This document shows positions 53,420 through 60,808 of a stretch of DNA of 60,808 nucleotides, in pieces. Origin of the DNA: an uncultured Gammaproteobacteria bacterium. Lineage in GTDB: Bacteria > Pseudomonadota > Gammaproteobacteria > Steroidobacterales > GCA-2729495. Positions within the stretch are counted from its first letter, which is position 1, and every line of letters starts with the position of its first letter. The stretch spans positions 1 through 60,808 of the forward strand of contig CAKZWQ010000034.1 in assembly GCA_937921935.1 (NCBI GenBank), given 5' to 3'. The notes below the pieces were generated by a model. That model was not told where the DNA came from, ran no database searches, and saw nothing but the letters and a program-made list of their open reading frames with translations. Both the position numbers and the translations under genes were made by a program.

Positions 53420-56365
53420 ATGTATTTGCGCAGAGCAGTTACCGGCCTGGTGCCGGCCTTGGCAGTCGCGGTTCCGGTAGCGCTGAGTGTGCCGGTTACG
53501 GGCTGGGCCCAGATGGACGAGATCGTCGTTTCAACGCGCCGTCGTGAAGAGAGTATCCAGGACGTGCCCATCGCGGTCACGGCCATAGGCGCCGAGCAAA
53601 TTGAACGGCAGAACATCAACAGCCTGGAAGACATCGTCAAACTGGCGCCCAGTGTGCAGTTTGATAATTCCTTCGGACCGGCGGATACCCGCATCACGAT
53701 TCGCGGCCTGTCCAATACCCGAGGAAGATCGAATGTGGCCTTCCTCATCGATGGTATTGACGTCACCACCGAGAACCTGATTAGCGCCGGCTCCGGTTTA
53801 CTCGCGAACCGGCGACTTCTGAATGACGTGGAGCGCATCGAGTTGGTCAAGGGGCCCCAGAGCGCCCTGTACGGACGTGCTGCCTTCTCCGGTGCCCTGA
53901 GCTACATCACCAAGGAGCCCGGACCCGAGCCCGGTGGCAAGATCGGTCTTGACCTGGGCGAAGACGGCCAGCAGCAGCTCGACTTTTCCTATGAGACCCC
54001 GGTCAAGGGTCTGGAAGATGTGCTGGGTATTCGGGCATCCGGTGTCTGGTGGGACGAAGACGGTCGCTATACGAACAGCATTTCCGGCAATGATGTGGGC
54101 GGCACCGATGGTTTCGGTGGCGCCCTGACAGCCGTGTTTACTCCCAGTGATGCGATCAAGATCAAGACCCGGGTTGAATACTCCGATGAGGACTATGAGC
54201 CCCGGCCGCAAGTGCGTCTGGGCGGCGGCCTGCCCGAGGAGTTGATCGCCAATGAAGATGGCAGTCAGGACAACACCTGGCCCTGGCAGATTATTCCACC
54301 CGGTGCCCCGGGCAACGAAACCGGTACCCAGCCCATTCGCATTACACAGGACGACTTCGATACCAAGGGTAATCCGGTCCCAGACGGCTTGCCCGATGTA
54401 GATCCCAATGATTACACCTGCCGGGATCAGGGTAACGTCTTCAGGCTATACCCGAAAAGCGCCCTGGACGCCGATTTTGGGGTTGGCACCACCTTCGCAA
54501 ATACCGCGACGGGCCTGGCGGATTTCGGTCCGGGTTTCTGTTTGCCCGATACCTTTGGTACTGCCAGCGGCCAGACGATCACGCAGAGTGAAGATCCCTT
54601 TACCGGCAAGGACTATGACGGCACCAGTCAGGACACCTTTCGCGGCTCCATCGTTGCCAGTTATGACGCGGATTTCGGCACCTTTAGTTCCTATTCGGGC
54701 TGGACCAACTTCAATGCCCTGGATGCCTATGATCAGGATAATCAGGCTGTCAGCCGGCCGGATACCCTGCTGGCGGGACAGCAGGCAAGGACGCGAACAG
54801 ATACGGACCAGTTCAGCCAGGAGATTCGCTTCCAGTCCAATCTGGATGGCTCGGTGCAGTTTACCGTCGGTGGCCTCTACTGGGAGGAAGACCGCAAACT
54901 GCGCGATCAGAACTTCATTATTCTTTGCGCACCTGTCCAGAAGATAGGCGGCAAGTACGGCACGCCTCGTTCTGGCCCTTTCGAGGCGGAAATTTGTAAC
55001 GGCCAGAACGGCACTGTCGCCTCGTGGCAGGAGTATGCAAGATTACTGCCGCTGTCGAGTTTTAACAGCGCATCCGGCTTTGATGAGCCGTATTTCAATG
55101 CCACAACCTGGGAAGCAGAAACCGAATCCTGGTCTGTCTACGGCATGCTTGAGTGGGAATTAGCCGAGCAGTGGAAATTAACCTTCGAAACCCGCTATGT
55201 GGAAGAGGAGTTCAGCTTGCTGAAGCCTGCAAAGTCTTCGTGCACCAACACAGGTTTCTCGGCTGGTTTTAATCTTGCGCCGCTGGAAAACGAGGACAAT
55301 CTGGCTGCCAATCCCGCGGCGAATGATATTGTCTGCGAGTCGGAAAGGGTTCTCAACCCAGATATCTTTGAACCACCCGTGGCCGCTGGGGGGTCTGACT
55401 GGCGCTATAACCAGGGCAGCGAGAGTTCCAGCTTCAGCACGCCCAAGATCACCCTGGAATTCACCCCGACAGACGATGCCCTGCTGTACTTTTTCTACGC
55501 CCAGGCGCAGAAGCCGGGCGGTATCAACCAGCTGGCCGCCGGTGGCTTTGCGGAAAGCGTGGCCGAGGCGCGTTTTGATTCCGAGAAACTGAAAGCCTGG
55601 GAACTGGGCTTGAAGTCATCCTGGGAGGTGGTCGGCTTTTTGCAGCTTAATGCGTCCGGATTTTTCCAGGATTACACCGACAAACAGCTCAGTACCCAGG
55701 TCGTCATTAACGATACCTCGACGCCGAGGGTGCTGAATGCCGCGGGTGCAGAAGTGTGGGGGCTGGAGCTGGAGACGACCTGGCAACCCTCATTCGCGGA
55801 GGGTCTGACCATGTCGGCCGCCTGGACCTGGCTGGATGCCGAGTACACTGAGTTCAACTTTCAGTCGGCATCCGTGCTGCGCTCAGCCCAGATAGGTAGT
55901 TGTAACGTAACGACCGTGGCCGAAGGAACGCCGGCGGAGTTCACCACTTGCAGCTATGACTTTTCCGGCAACAAGCTGGAGCGAACCCCGGATAATGCGG
56001 TTGTCCTTCAAGGTAACTACACGCGTCAGTTTGGCGCGTCGGGTTTTGATTGGTTCCTCGACATCAATGCTAGCTGGCAGGACGAGCGGTTCGTGGATGA
56101 AAACAACAGTGCGAAGTTTAAAGACTACTGGCTGGCCGATGCGCGCCTGGGCTTGTCCGGCGAAACCTGGGAGCTGATCGGCTACTGCGACAATTTGTTC
56201 GATGACGACACGATCCGCACCGGCGGCACCGGTCCCGATTTCGGCAACCAGGTCGTCGAGACCGGCTTTCTGGCAGGTTTTGGCGCAACCAACTTCTTTG
56301 GCACCCTGCCGGATCCCCGTACCTTTGGCATCAGGGCAAGCTTCCGCTTTGGAGATGGCAGCTAG
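53420..56365 (+). CDS. TonB-dependent receptor 3
   Basis: A 981-aa receptor. I chose the ATG at 53420, which begins a signal peptide (MYLRRAVTGLVPALAVAV) ending near GWAQ; a longer open frame to 53093 overlaps the divergent cytochrome and has no signal. Plug and barrel match receptors 1 and 2: EIVVSTRRREESIQDVPIA, VAFLIDGIDVTT, LVKGPQSALYGR, loop cysteines and a C-terminal IRASFRFGDGS. It is divergent from the cytochrome/NTF2-like pair and convergent with the luciferase-like gene. Confidence 0.9.
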   Translation: MYLRRAVTGLVPALAVAVPVALSVPVTGWAQMDEIVVSTRRREESIQDVPIAVTAIGAEQIERQNINSLEDIVKLAPSVQFDNSFGPADTRITIRGLSNTRGRSNVAFLIDGIDVTTENLISAGSGLLANRRLLNDVERIELVKGPQSALYGRAAFSGALSYITKEPGPEPGGKIGLDLGEDGQQQLDFSYETPVKGLEDVLGIRASGVWWDEDGRYTNSISGNDVGGTDGFGGALTAVFTPSDAIKIKTRVEYSDEDYEPRPQVRLGGGLPEELIANEDGSQDNTWPWQIIPPGAPGNETGTQPIRITQDDFDTKGNPVPDGLPDVDPNDYTCRDQGNVFRLYPKSALDADFGVGTTFANTATGLADFGPGFCLPDTFGTASGQTITQSEDPFTGKDYDGTSQDTFRGSIVASYDADFGTFSSYSGWTNFNALDAYDQDNQAVSRPDTLLAGQQARTRTDTDQFSQEIRFQSNLDGSVQFTVGGLYWEEDRKLRDQNFIILCAPVQKIGGKYGTPRSGPFEAEICNGQNGTVASWQEYARLLPLSSFNSASGFDEPYFNATTWEAETESWSVYGMLEWELAEQWKLTFETRYVEEEFSLLKPAKSSCTNTGFSAGFNLAPLENEDNLAANPAANDIVCESERVLNPDIFEPPVAAGGSDWRYNQGSESSSFSTPKITLEFTPTDDALLYFFYAQAQKPGGINQLAAGGFAESVAEARFDSEKLKAWELGLKSSWEVVGFLQLNASGFFQDYTDKQLSTQVVINDTSTPRVLNAAGAEVWGLELETTWQPSFAEGLTMSAAWTWLDAEYTEFNFQSASVLRSAQIGSCNVTTVAEGTPAEFTTCSYDFSGNKLERTPDNAVVLQGNYTRQFGASGFDWFLDINASWQDERFVDENNSAKFKDYWLADARLGLSGETWELIGYCDNLFDDDTIRTGGTGPDFGNQVVETGFLAGFGATNFFGTLPDPRTFGIRASFRFGDGS

Positions 56366-56383
56366 GAGCAGCCCGGATCGCTG

Positions 56384-57397
56384 CTAGTCGGCGAGGGCGG
56401 GGACGATGTGTTCGCCGATTGCCTGGATAGACTTCTCGGGTTCGTCATACAGGCGCAGGGCGATCTGCGTCAGGCCTGCTGCCTGAAAGCTCTTGAAGCG
56501 ATCGACTTCCGTCTGAATTTCACTCAGGGGGGAGGCTGACACGCTATGCGCAATAATCTTGTCCACTATGGCGTCCGGGACACCCTCTATTTCCGGTGTC
56601 CGTGAATAGTAAGCCTTTGCGAAACTGGGCAGGTTGGCCAGCACGATCTCAGCTTCATCCTCATCCACCACGTCGCGAATGTATTTCGGGTAAATTGTGC
56701 CGCGGACACAAAGCCAGGGTCGGGCTTCGCGATTAGCCGCGGCGGGATCTTCCTTGACATGCCACGCCCAAAAATTATTCAGGGGGAAGCCGGCCGCGGC
56801 TTCGCCGCGCTCCGCCAGGACAGGATCAATGATCTCCCGAACCCACCGGATACGGTCCGGCGTGAAGTCGCTGACCATGATTCCCGGCGCCCGCCTTGCT
56901 GCCATAGCCAGCATCTGGGGGCCATTGGATCCTGCGTAGATGCCTGGCGGCTTGGCCCGTGCCCAGCTGGTGTTCATCCAGTTGACCGTGTACATCTCGC
57001 CGGGATACTGGAAGCGCTGGCCTTCTGCGGCCAGGCATAGGATCTCAATGGCTTCGCGCACAGCTCGGACGGGGCGCTCGGGCGTTTTCCCCATAGCTTG
57101 TACGGTGCCGCCACCGGCGCCCACGACAATCTGTGCTCGGCCGTCGGACAGTTCATTGAGTGTCAGCAGGGACAGCGCCATTTTGTAAGGGTGCAGCTCA
57201 AAGGGGCTGACGGCGATCGCACCCATGCGAATCCGGCTGGACTGCAGGGCCAGGGCGGAGAAATTTACAAAGGGATCGCGATTGTTGTTGTTATTGGGTA
57301 CCCAGACCCCACCAAGGCCGCATTCCTCAGCCAGTCGTCCCAGGCGGGCGAAATCATGAGCGCTTTGGTCCGGCTCAAGGATAATATCGATGCGCAT
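56384..57397 (-). CDS. Luciferase-like (LLM class) monooxygenase
   Basis: A 337-aa TIM-barrel flavin/F420-type oxidoreductase. Typical features are CGLGGVWVPNNNNNRDPF, RIRMGAIAVSPFELHPYKMA, GRAQIVVGAGGGTVQAMG near residue 95, and IYAGSNGPQMLAMAARRAPGI in the middle. Such enzymes use FMN or F420 to oxidise or reduce small molecules. Substrate unknown. It ends 18 bases from receptor 3 and is divergent from the transporter gene. Confidence 0.82.
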   Translation of the reverse strand: MRIDIILEPDQSAHDFARLGRLAEECGLGGVWVPNNNNNRDPFVNFSALALQSSRIRMGAIAVSPFELHPYKMALSLLTLNELSDGRAQIVVGAGGGTVQAMGKTPERPVRAVREAIEILCLAAEGQRFQYPGEMYTVNWMNTSWARAKPPGIYAGSNGPQMLAMAARRAPGIMVSDFTPDRIRWVREIIDPVLAERGEAAAGFPLNNFWAWHVKEDPAAANREARPWLCVRGTIYPKYIRDVVDEDEAEIVLANLPSFAKAYYSRTPEIEGVPDAIVDKIIAHSVSASPLSEIQTEVDRFKSFQAAGLTQIALRLYDEPEKSIQAIGEHIVPALAD

Positions 57398-57638
57398 GTG
57401 ATCGGGCCCTGCTGACGGTTCAGACGCGTTCCTTGAGGATGGGTTTCAGGAACAGTAACACGCCCCTGGCGGTGACAACTCACACGGTTGTTGCCAATCC
57501 TGCGCTGGCCAAAACTCCGGATTTGCAAAGTGCCGCGAACTCGATTGCGATAATGCCAAGTGCTATCTGAAAACCGGCACTTGAAGACATCCGTCGTTTC
57601 ATTGACTATCGCGTCCAGACCTTGCTCTGGCAAACAAC

Positions 57639-59000
57639 ATGCGCGAACGTTCAGCAGACCTGCTCCCGATATCGACTTATTTTGGCTATGGCGTCGGCCA
57701 GATCGGCGGACAGATACTTCGGGATACACCTGCACTGATTCTGCCCTTCTACATGGCGACTGTCGTAGGGCTTGATCCCAGGCTGGGCGGCCTGGTCATC
57801 CTGATTGCCAAAGTGTGGGCAGTCATTGCCGATCCGCTAGCCGGCCTGCTCTCTGACAAGTCGGAATCACGCTGGGGACGAAGGCGCCCGTTTATTCTCG
57901 CCGGTGGCATGCTGGCGGCACTCTGTTTCATTCTGCTGTTCTTCGTCCCGCCCACAAGCAGTCAGAACGTGTTGTTCTTGTATCTGACCGCGGTTTACCT
58001 GGTGCTCAATACCGGTTACTCCATGTTTTCCGTGCCGTATCTTACGATGGCATCAGAGATGTCAGACAACCCGGAGGAGCGCACGACAATCATGTCGTTC
58101 CGCAACGGGTTTCTGGGAGTCGGACTGATAGTCGTGGCACTGACTTTGCCAATTCTCTTCTGGCTGCAAGAATCCGGCTACTCAGGGGGTGAGGCCTACA
58201 AGCGCATGGGGTTCATCGTGGGGCCCATTATTGCACTGTCGACGCTGTGGGTATTCTTCGGTACCGCGCGGGCGCCCGCCAAGGCAGCGACCGAAGCGGC
58301 CGTGCCGTTAGTCGAGCAACTCAGGATCGCCTGGGCCAATAAGCCTTTCGTCGTGTTGATCGCCGCCAACATTGTGCAGTACATCAGTGCAGGCATCGGC
58401 TACGCCGGCGGCTTGTTTTTCTTTTCCCTGACCATGGATCTGGGGCAGGAAGCCCTGAATGTCGTGACGATCTGGCTGATCATCATTTCCGTTGCATCGA
58501 TGGCGGCCATGCCCCTGCTGGTCTGGGCAGCCGCAAGGCTGGGCAAGATGACGGTCTACAAATGGAGCCTGATTCTCTATGCGATCAGCATCCAGTTTTA
58601 TTTTCTGGCGGACAAGGACTCTCTGTGGATTGTCTGGCTGATTGCGATTGCTATCGGTTTGTTTAACGGCGGCTTCATCCTGATGTCGTTCTCCGTCCTG
58701 ACGGATGTGGTGAACTACGACCGCCTCAAGACCGGTATCAGTCGCGAGGGCGTGCTTTCGTCCGTTTATTCTGCGGTTGATAAAGTCGGCAATGCGCTGG
58801 GCGGCGTGCTGTTCATGTTCTTCCTGGCGCTCATCGGTTTCGTGGAGTCCAGCGATGGCCAAATGGCGGGGCAGACACCTGAGGTAATCAGGGGCATCGG
58901 AATCGCCTATATCGTTGGGCCTGCTGTGTTGCACGCAAGCAGCATCTTTATTCTGAACCGCTATAAGCTGAACAGCGCGGACCTTGAGGGGCCTGCCTAG
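57639..59000 (+). CDS. GPH-type sodium/solute symporter
   Basis: A 453-aa inner-membrane transporter with 12 predicted helices, of the glycoside-pentoside-hexuronide:cation symporter family within the MFS. Evidence is the N-terminal YFGYGVGQIGGQ, the first-loop motif DPLAGLLSDKSESRWGRRRPFI, FSVPYLTMASEM and the C-terminal NYDRLKTGISREGVLSSVYS. Members carry sugars or related organic solutes. It starts 240 bases from the divergent luciferase-like gene; no strong ribosome-binding site is seen. Confidence 0.88.
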   Translation: MRERSADLLPISTYFGYGVGQIGGQILRDTPALILPFYMATVVGLDPRLGGLVILIAKVWAVIADPLAGLLSDKSESRWGRRRPFILAGGMLAALCFILLFFVPPTSSQNVLFLYLTAVYLVLNTGYSMFSVPYLTMASEMSDNPEERTTIMSFRNGFLGVGLIVVALTLPILFWLQESGYSGGEAYKRMGFIVGPIIALSTLWVFFGTARAPAKAATEAAVPLVEQLRIAWANKPFVVLIAANIVQYISAGIGYAGGLFFFSLTMDLGQEALNVVTIWLIIISVASMAAMPLLVWAAARLGKMTVYKWSLILYAISIQFYFLADKDSLWIVWLIAIAIGLFNGGFILMSFSVLTDVVNYDRLKTGISREGVLSSVYSAVDKVGNALGGVLFMFFLALIGFVESSDGQMAGQTPEVIRGIGIAYIVGPAVLHASSIFILNRYKLNSADLEGPA

Positions 59001-59184
59001 GGAGTCCGGGGCCGGAATCCTCCAAGCCGTTGAAGGCGCCTGGGCTGCCTGTCCAAAGGTTGATTGGCTGGCGCGCTCAAGGTCTGGATCGCGGCTGTAT
59101 TGGGCTAGACTATCCCTTAAATCGCAGAGGCAGGCAGCCTCGGGCTCGGGACGCCCGGGCGACTGACCAGCAGAAAGGAACAGC

Positions 59185-60339
59185 ATGACACTTCAATACA
59201 CAGCCGTGGGCATTCAGAACGAGTCCCACATGGCGCTCAGCATCGATGACTACTGGACCGACCTGAAGGCACTGGCTGACAGTATTAAATACGCTGTCTG
59301 GAATTGCAGCCTGGATCTGCCCGTGCGCCTCGTCACGGTGTCTGAGGGCGGCATCGGCGGCTGGTGCCTGGGCGGTGGTGAGGAGCATCTGCGCATTGCC
59401 CGGGAGGTGGTACCGACGATCCCCGGCCCGGAGACGGATTTTCTGGGCGAGCTGTGCAAGGAGTTCAATTTCTACCTCGTTGCCCAGATGATTGCCAAGG
59501 ACCCCGACCTCATGGAAGACCGGGTTTTCAATATCGCCTTTATTATCGATCCCAACGGCGAAGTGATTCACAAGCATGTGAAGACCGCTTTCTATCAGCG
59601 CGAGCCCAATACCGCCCCCAGCGATATCTGGAACCTGTACCGTGAACGTCACGATAACGATCCCCAGAAGTTATTTGAGGCTATTTTTCCGGTCGCCAAA
59701 ACGGAAATCGGCAATATCGGTACCCTTATCTGCGCCGAGGGCAGCTTTCCCGAAGCGGCCCGCGGGCTGGCCCTTAACGGGGCGGAAATTATCTGGCGTA
59801 CCCAATACCCGGAGCCTTGGATGGGCAATGGCATTGCCGAGATTCAGAATAAGTCCCATGCGGTTTTTAATACCTGCTATGTGATGGCGCCCAATATCGG
59901 CGAGATCTGGTTTCCGGGTGGGCAGCAGAAAATGAGTTGTGGCAAGAGCCAGATCATTGATTATCGGGGCAATGTGATTTCCGAGTATCTGGGTGGCGGC
60001 CAGACCCTGGTCTCAGCTATTGTAAATATTGACGGCTTGCGTGATTTTCGTGTGCGGGCCCAGTGGCAGAACCTGGCCAAGGACATGCGGGTTGAGGAAT
60101 ACCAGGTGATCTACGATGCCATGATGGCTCGCGGGGGCATTTATCCGGCCAATCTGGCCATGGAGAAGCCACCCATGGACGAGACCCAGCAACTGGAGCT
60201 GGTCAAGCATCAGATCAATAAAATGGTGGCGTGGGGCGTGTATACGCCGCCGCCCGATTGGGAGCCCTACACTGTGGACCCGGACGTAACCGCCCGGATC
60301 GATGAGGCTCAGGCACTGACGAAAGGAGCAAATAAATGA
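59185..60339 (+). CDS. Nitrilase-superfamily carbon-nitrogen hydrolase
   Basis: A 384-aa enzyme of the amidase/nitrilase superfamily. The catalytic Lys lies in VIHKHVKTAFY and the nucleophile Cys in TLICAEGSFPEAARGLALNG; the Glu position is probably in TVSEGG. An extended C-terminus (about 310-384) exceeds the minimal domain. Family members hydrolyse amides, nitriles or carbamoyl groups. An AGAAAGGAA site precedes the ATG. The next gene overlaps its stop by 4 bases. Confidence 0.85.
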   Translation: MTLQYTAVGIQNESHMALSIDDYWTDLKALADSIKYAVWNCSLDLPVRLVTVSEGGIGGWCLGGGEEHLRIAREVVPTIPGPETDFLGELCKEFNFYLVAQMIAKDPDLMEDRVFNIAFIIDPNGEVIHKHVKTAFYQREPNTAPSDIWNLYRERHDNDPQKLFEAIFPVAKTEIGNIGTLICAEGSFPEAARGLALNGAEIIWRTQYPEPWMGNGIAEIQNKSHAVFNTCYVMAPNIGEIWFPGGQQKMSCGKSQIIDYRGNVISEYLGGGQTLVSAIVNIDGLRDFRVRAQWQNLAKDMRVEEYQVIYDAMMARGGIYPANLAMEKPPMDETQQLELVKHQINKMVAWGVYTPPPDWEPYTVDPDVTARIDEAQALTKGANK

Positions 60340-60758
60340 GTGAATCACCCGAAGTGGATTTCTCCCAAATCCGCGGCGACTGGCATTTCCATATTAATTA
60401 CGTCGCCAATGCGGTCCATCAGACCCTGGCACGAGCAGTCAAGATGTGGGGTGGTGTTCAGGCAGAGGCGAATGATCCCGCCATCGGTGAACTGGTGGCA
60501 AAACTTGAGGATACCTGGGGTCGCCTGGAGCAGACTGCCACGGGTGAAGACAAGATTGACACCACCAGTCCGATACTTGACGAGTGGCTGGCTGTCTGCG
60601 ATCAGATCAAGGCGCCGTGTGATGGCATGGAGGAGGCCAAGGGACTGGGAGGTTCCGGGGCGATATCCGATCTGCCCCTGGAGCAGTTCACCGAGGCCAT
60701 GCGGCAGGTCCGCAGCTTCAATGAAGACCTGATCATGATGCGGGAGCAGAAGCCCTAG
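60336..60758 (+). CDS. Hypothetical partner of the nitrilase
   Basis: A 140-aa, largely helical, acidic protein (DWHFHINYVANAVHQTLARA near the N-terminus). It overlaps the nitrilase gene (ATGA), so the two are translated together. A GAAAGGAG site lies 8 bases before the ATG. No signal peptide or membrane helix is seen, and no family is recognised. It may be a small subunit or chaperone of the nitrilase. Confidence 0.75.
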   Translation: MSESPEVDFSQIRGDWHFHINYVANAVHQTLARAVKMWGGVQAEANDPAIGELVAKLEDTWGRLEQTATGEDKIDTTSPILDEWLAVCDQIKAPCDGMEEAKGLGGSGAISDLPLEQFTEAMRQVRSFNEDLIMMREQKP

Positions 60759-60808
60759 CCGTCTTCAGTCGCTGCGTCGGGGGGCTGGTCGGGCAATTCC
60801 AGTAGCTT
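60755..60808 (-). CDS. Possible 3' end of a minus-strand gene (partial)
   Basis: From the window edge to a TAG at 60755-60757 the minus strand is open for 17 codons (KLLELPDQPPDAATEDG). An acidic, proline-containing tail looks plausible for a protein end, but the stretch is too short to exclude chance. Confidence 0.25.
   Translation of the reverse strand, partial: KLLELPDQPPDAATEDG

Noticed and set aside
1..60808. CRISPR arrays, insertion sequences, prophage
   Set aside because: No regularly spaced repeats, transposases or phage structural genes were seen.

Overview
The window looks like a chromosome segment of a free-living, GC-rich gammaproteobacterium. The complete ybgC-tolQRAB-pal-cpoB cluster leading into queE-queC is typical of that class. 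The cbb3 oxidase operon (ccoNOQP-GHIS), Tad pilus, exosortase and large TonB-dependent receptors would suit a marine aerobe, perhaps near Halieaceae/Cellvibrionales; that placement is inference. No insertion sequence, prophage or CRISPR array was seen.

Layout. (1) 1-8.2 kb: Tad/Flp pilus assembly genes (tadG 5'-truncated by the window edge, two TadE/F-like pseudopilins, tadZABC, a TadD-like lipoprotein ending in an SH3-like region). (2) 8.3-9.15 kb: a 49-aa membrane peptide, a hairpin-rich stretch ending in a good terminator (candidate small RNA), and non-coding DNA. (3) 9.15-15.75 kb: ybgC, tol-pal, queE, queC, then tRNA-Lys(UUU). (4) 16.4-21.6 kb: a five-gene glycan cluster (pyruvyl transferase, GT2, sugar epimerase, RmlC-like epimerase, SAF-domain oxidoreductase), followed on the other strand by exosortase/EpsI and a TPR lipoprotein. 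(5) 25.3-30.9 kb: two uncharacterised outer-membrane proteins, a TonB-dependent receptor and OmpW. (6) 31.1-39.1 kb: the cbb3 oxidase operon with its assembly genes. (7) 39.2-40.7 kb: two convergent, paralogous multi-pass membrane proteins that share an H...FVxWIGxDxGV motif. (8) 40.9-60.8 kb: an accessory metabolic region.

The most interesting part is region 8. A tightly spaced set of six genes (bicupin, amidohydrolase-2, acyl-CoA synthetase, DsbA/HCCA-isomerase-like protein, a Tat-exported NarG-type molybdenum enzyme with no iron-sulfur or heme partner gene, and a 229-aa protein resembling ferredoxin-dependent bilin reductases but lacking their known catalytic residues) leads into a TonB-dependent receptor. 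Just behind that receptor lies a frameshifted remnant of the 3' end of a second bilin-reductase-like gene. This suggests that the bilin-reductase-like/receptor pair was once duplicated. A diheme cytochrome c with an NTF2-like protein, a third receptor, a luciferase-like monooxygenase, a GPH-type transporter, and a nitrilase with a small overlapping partner complete the region. A plausible but unproven reading is uptake of a large ligand through the outer membrane, periplasmic molybdenum-dependent oxidation or hydroxylation, and CoA-dependent or hydrolytic breakdown inside the cell. The substrate cannot be named from sequence alone.
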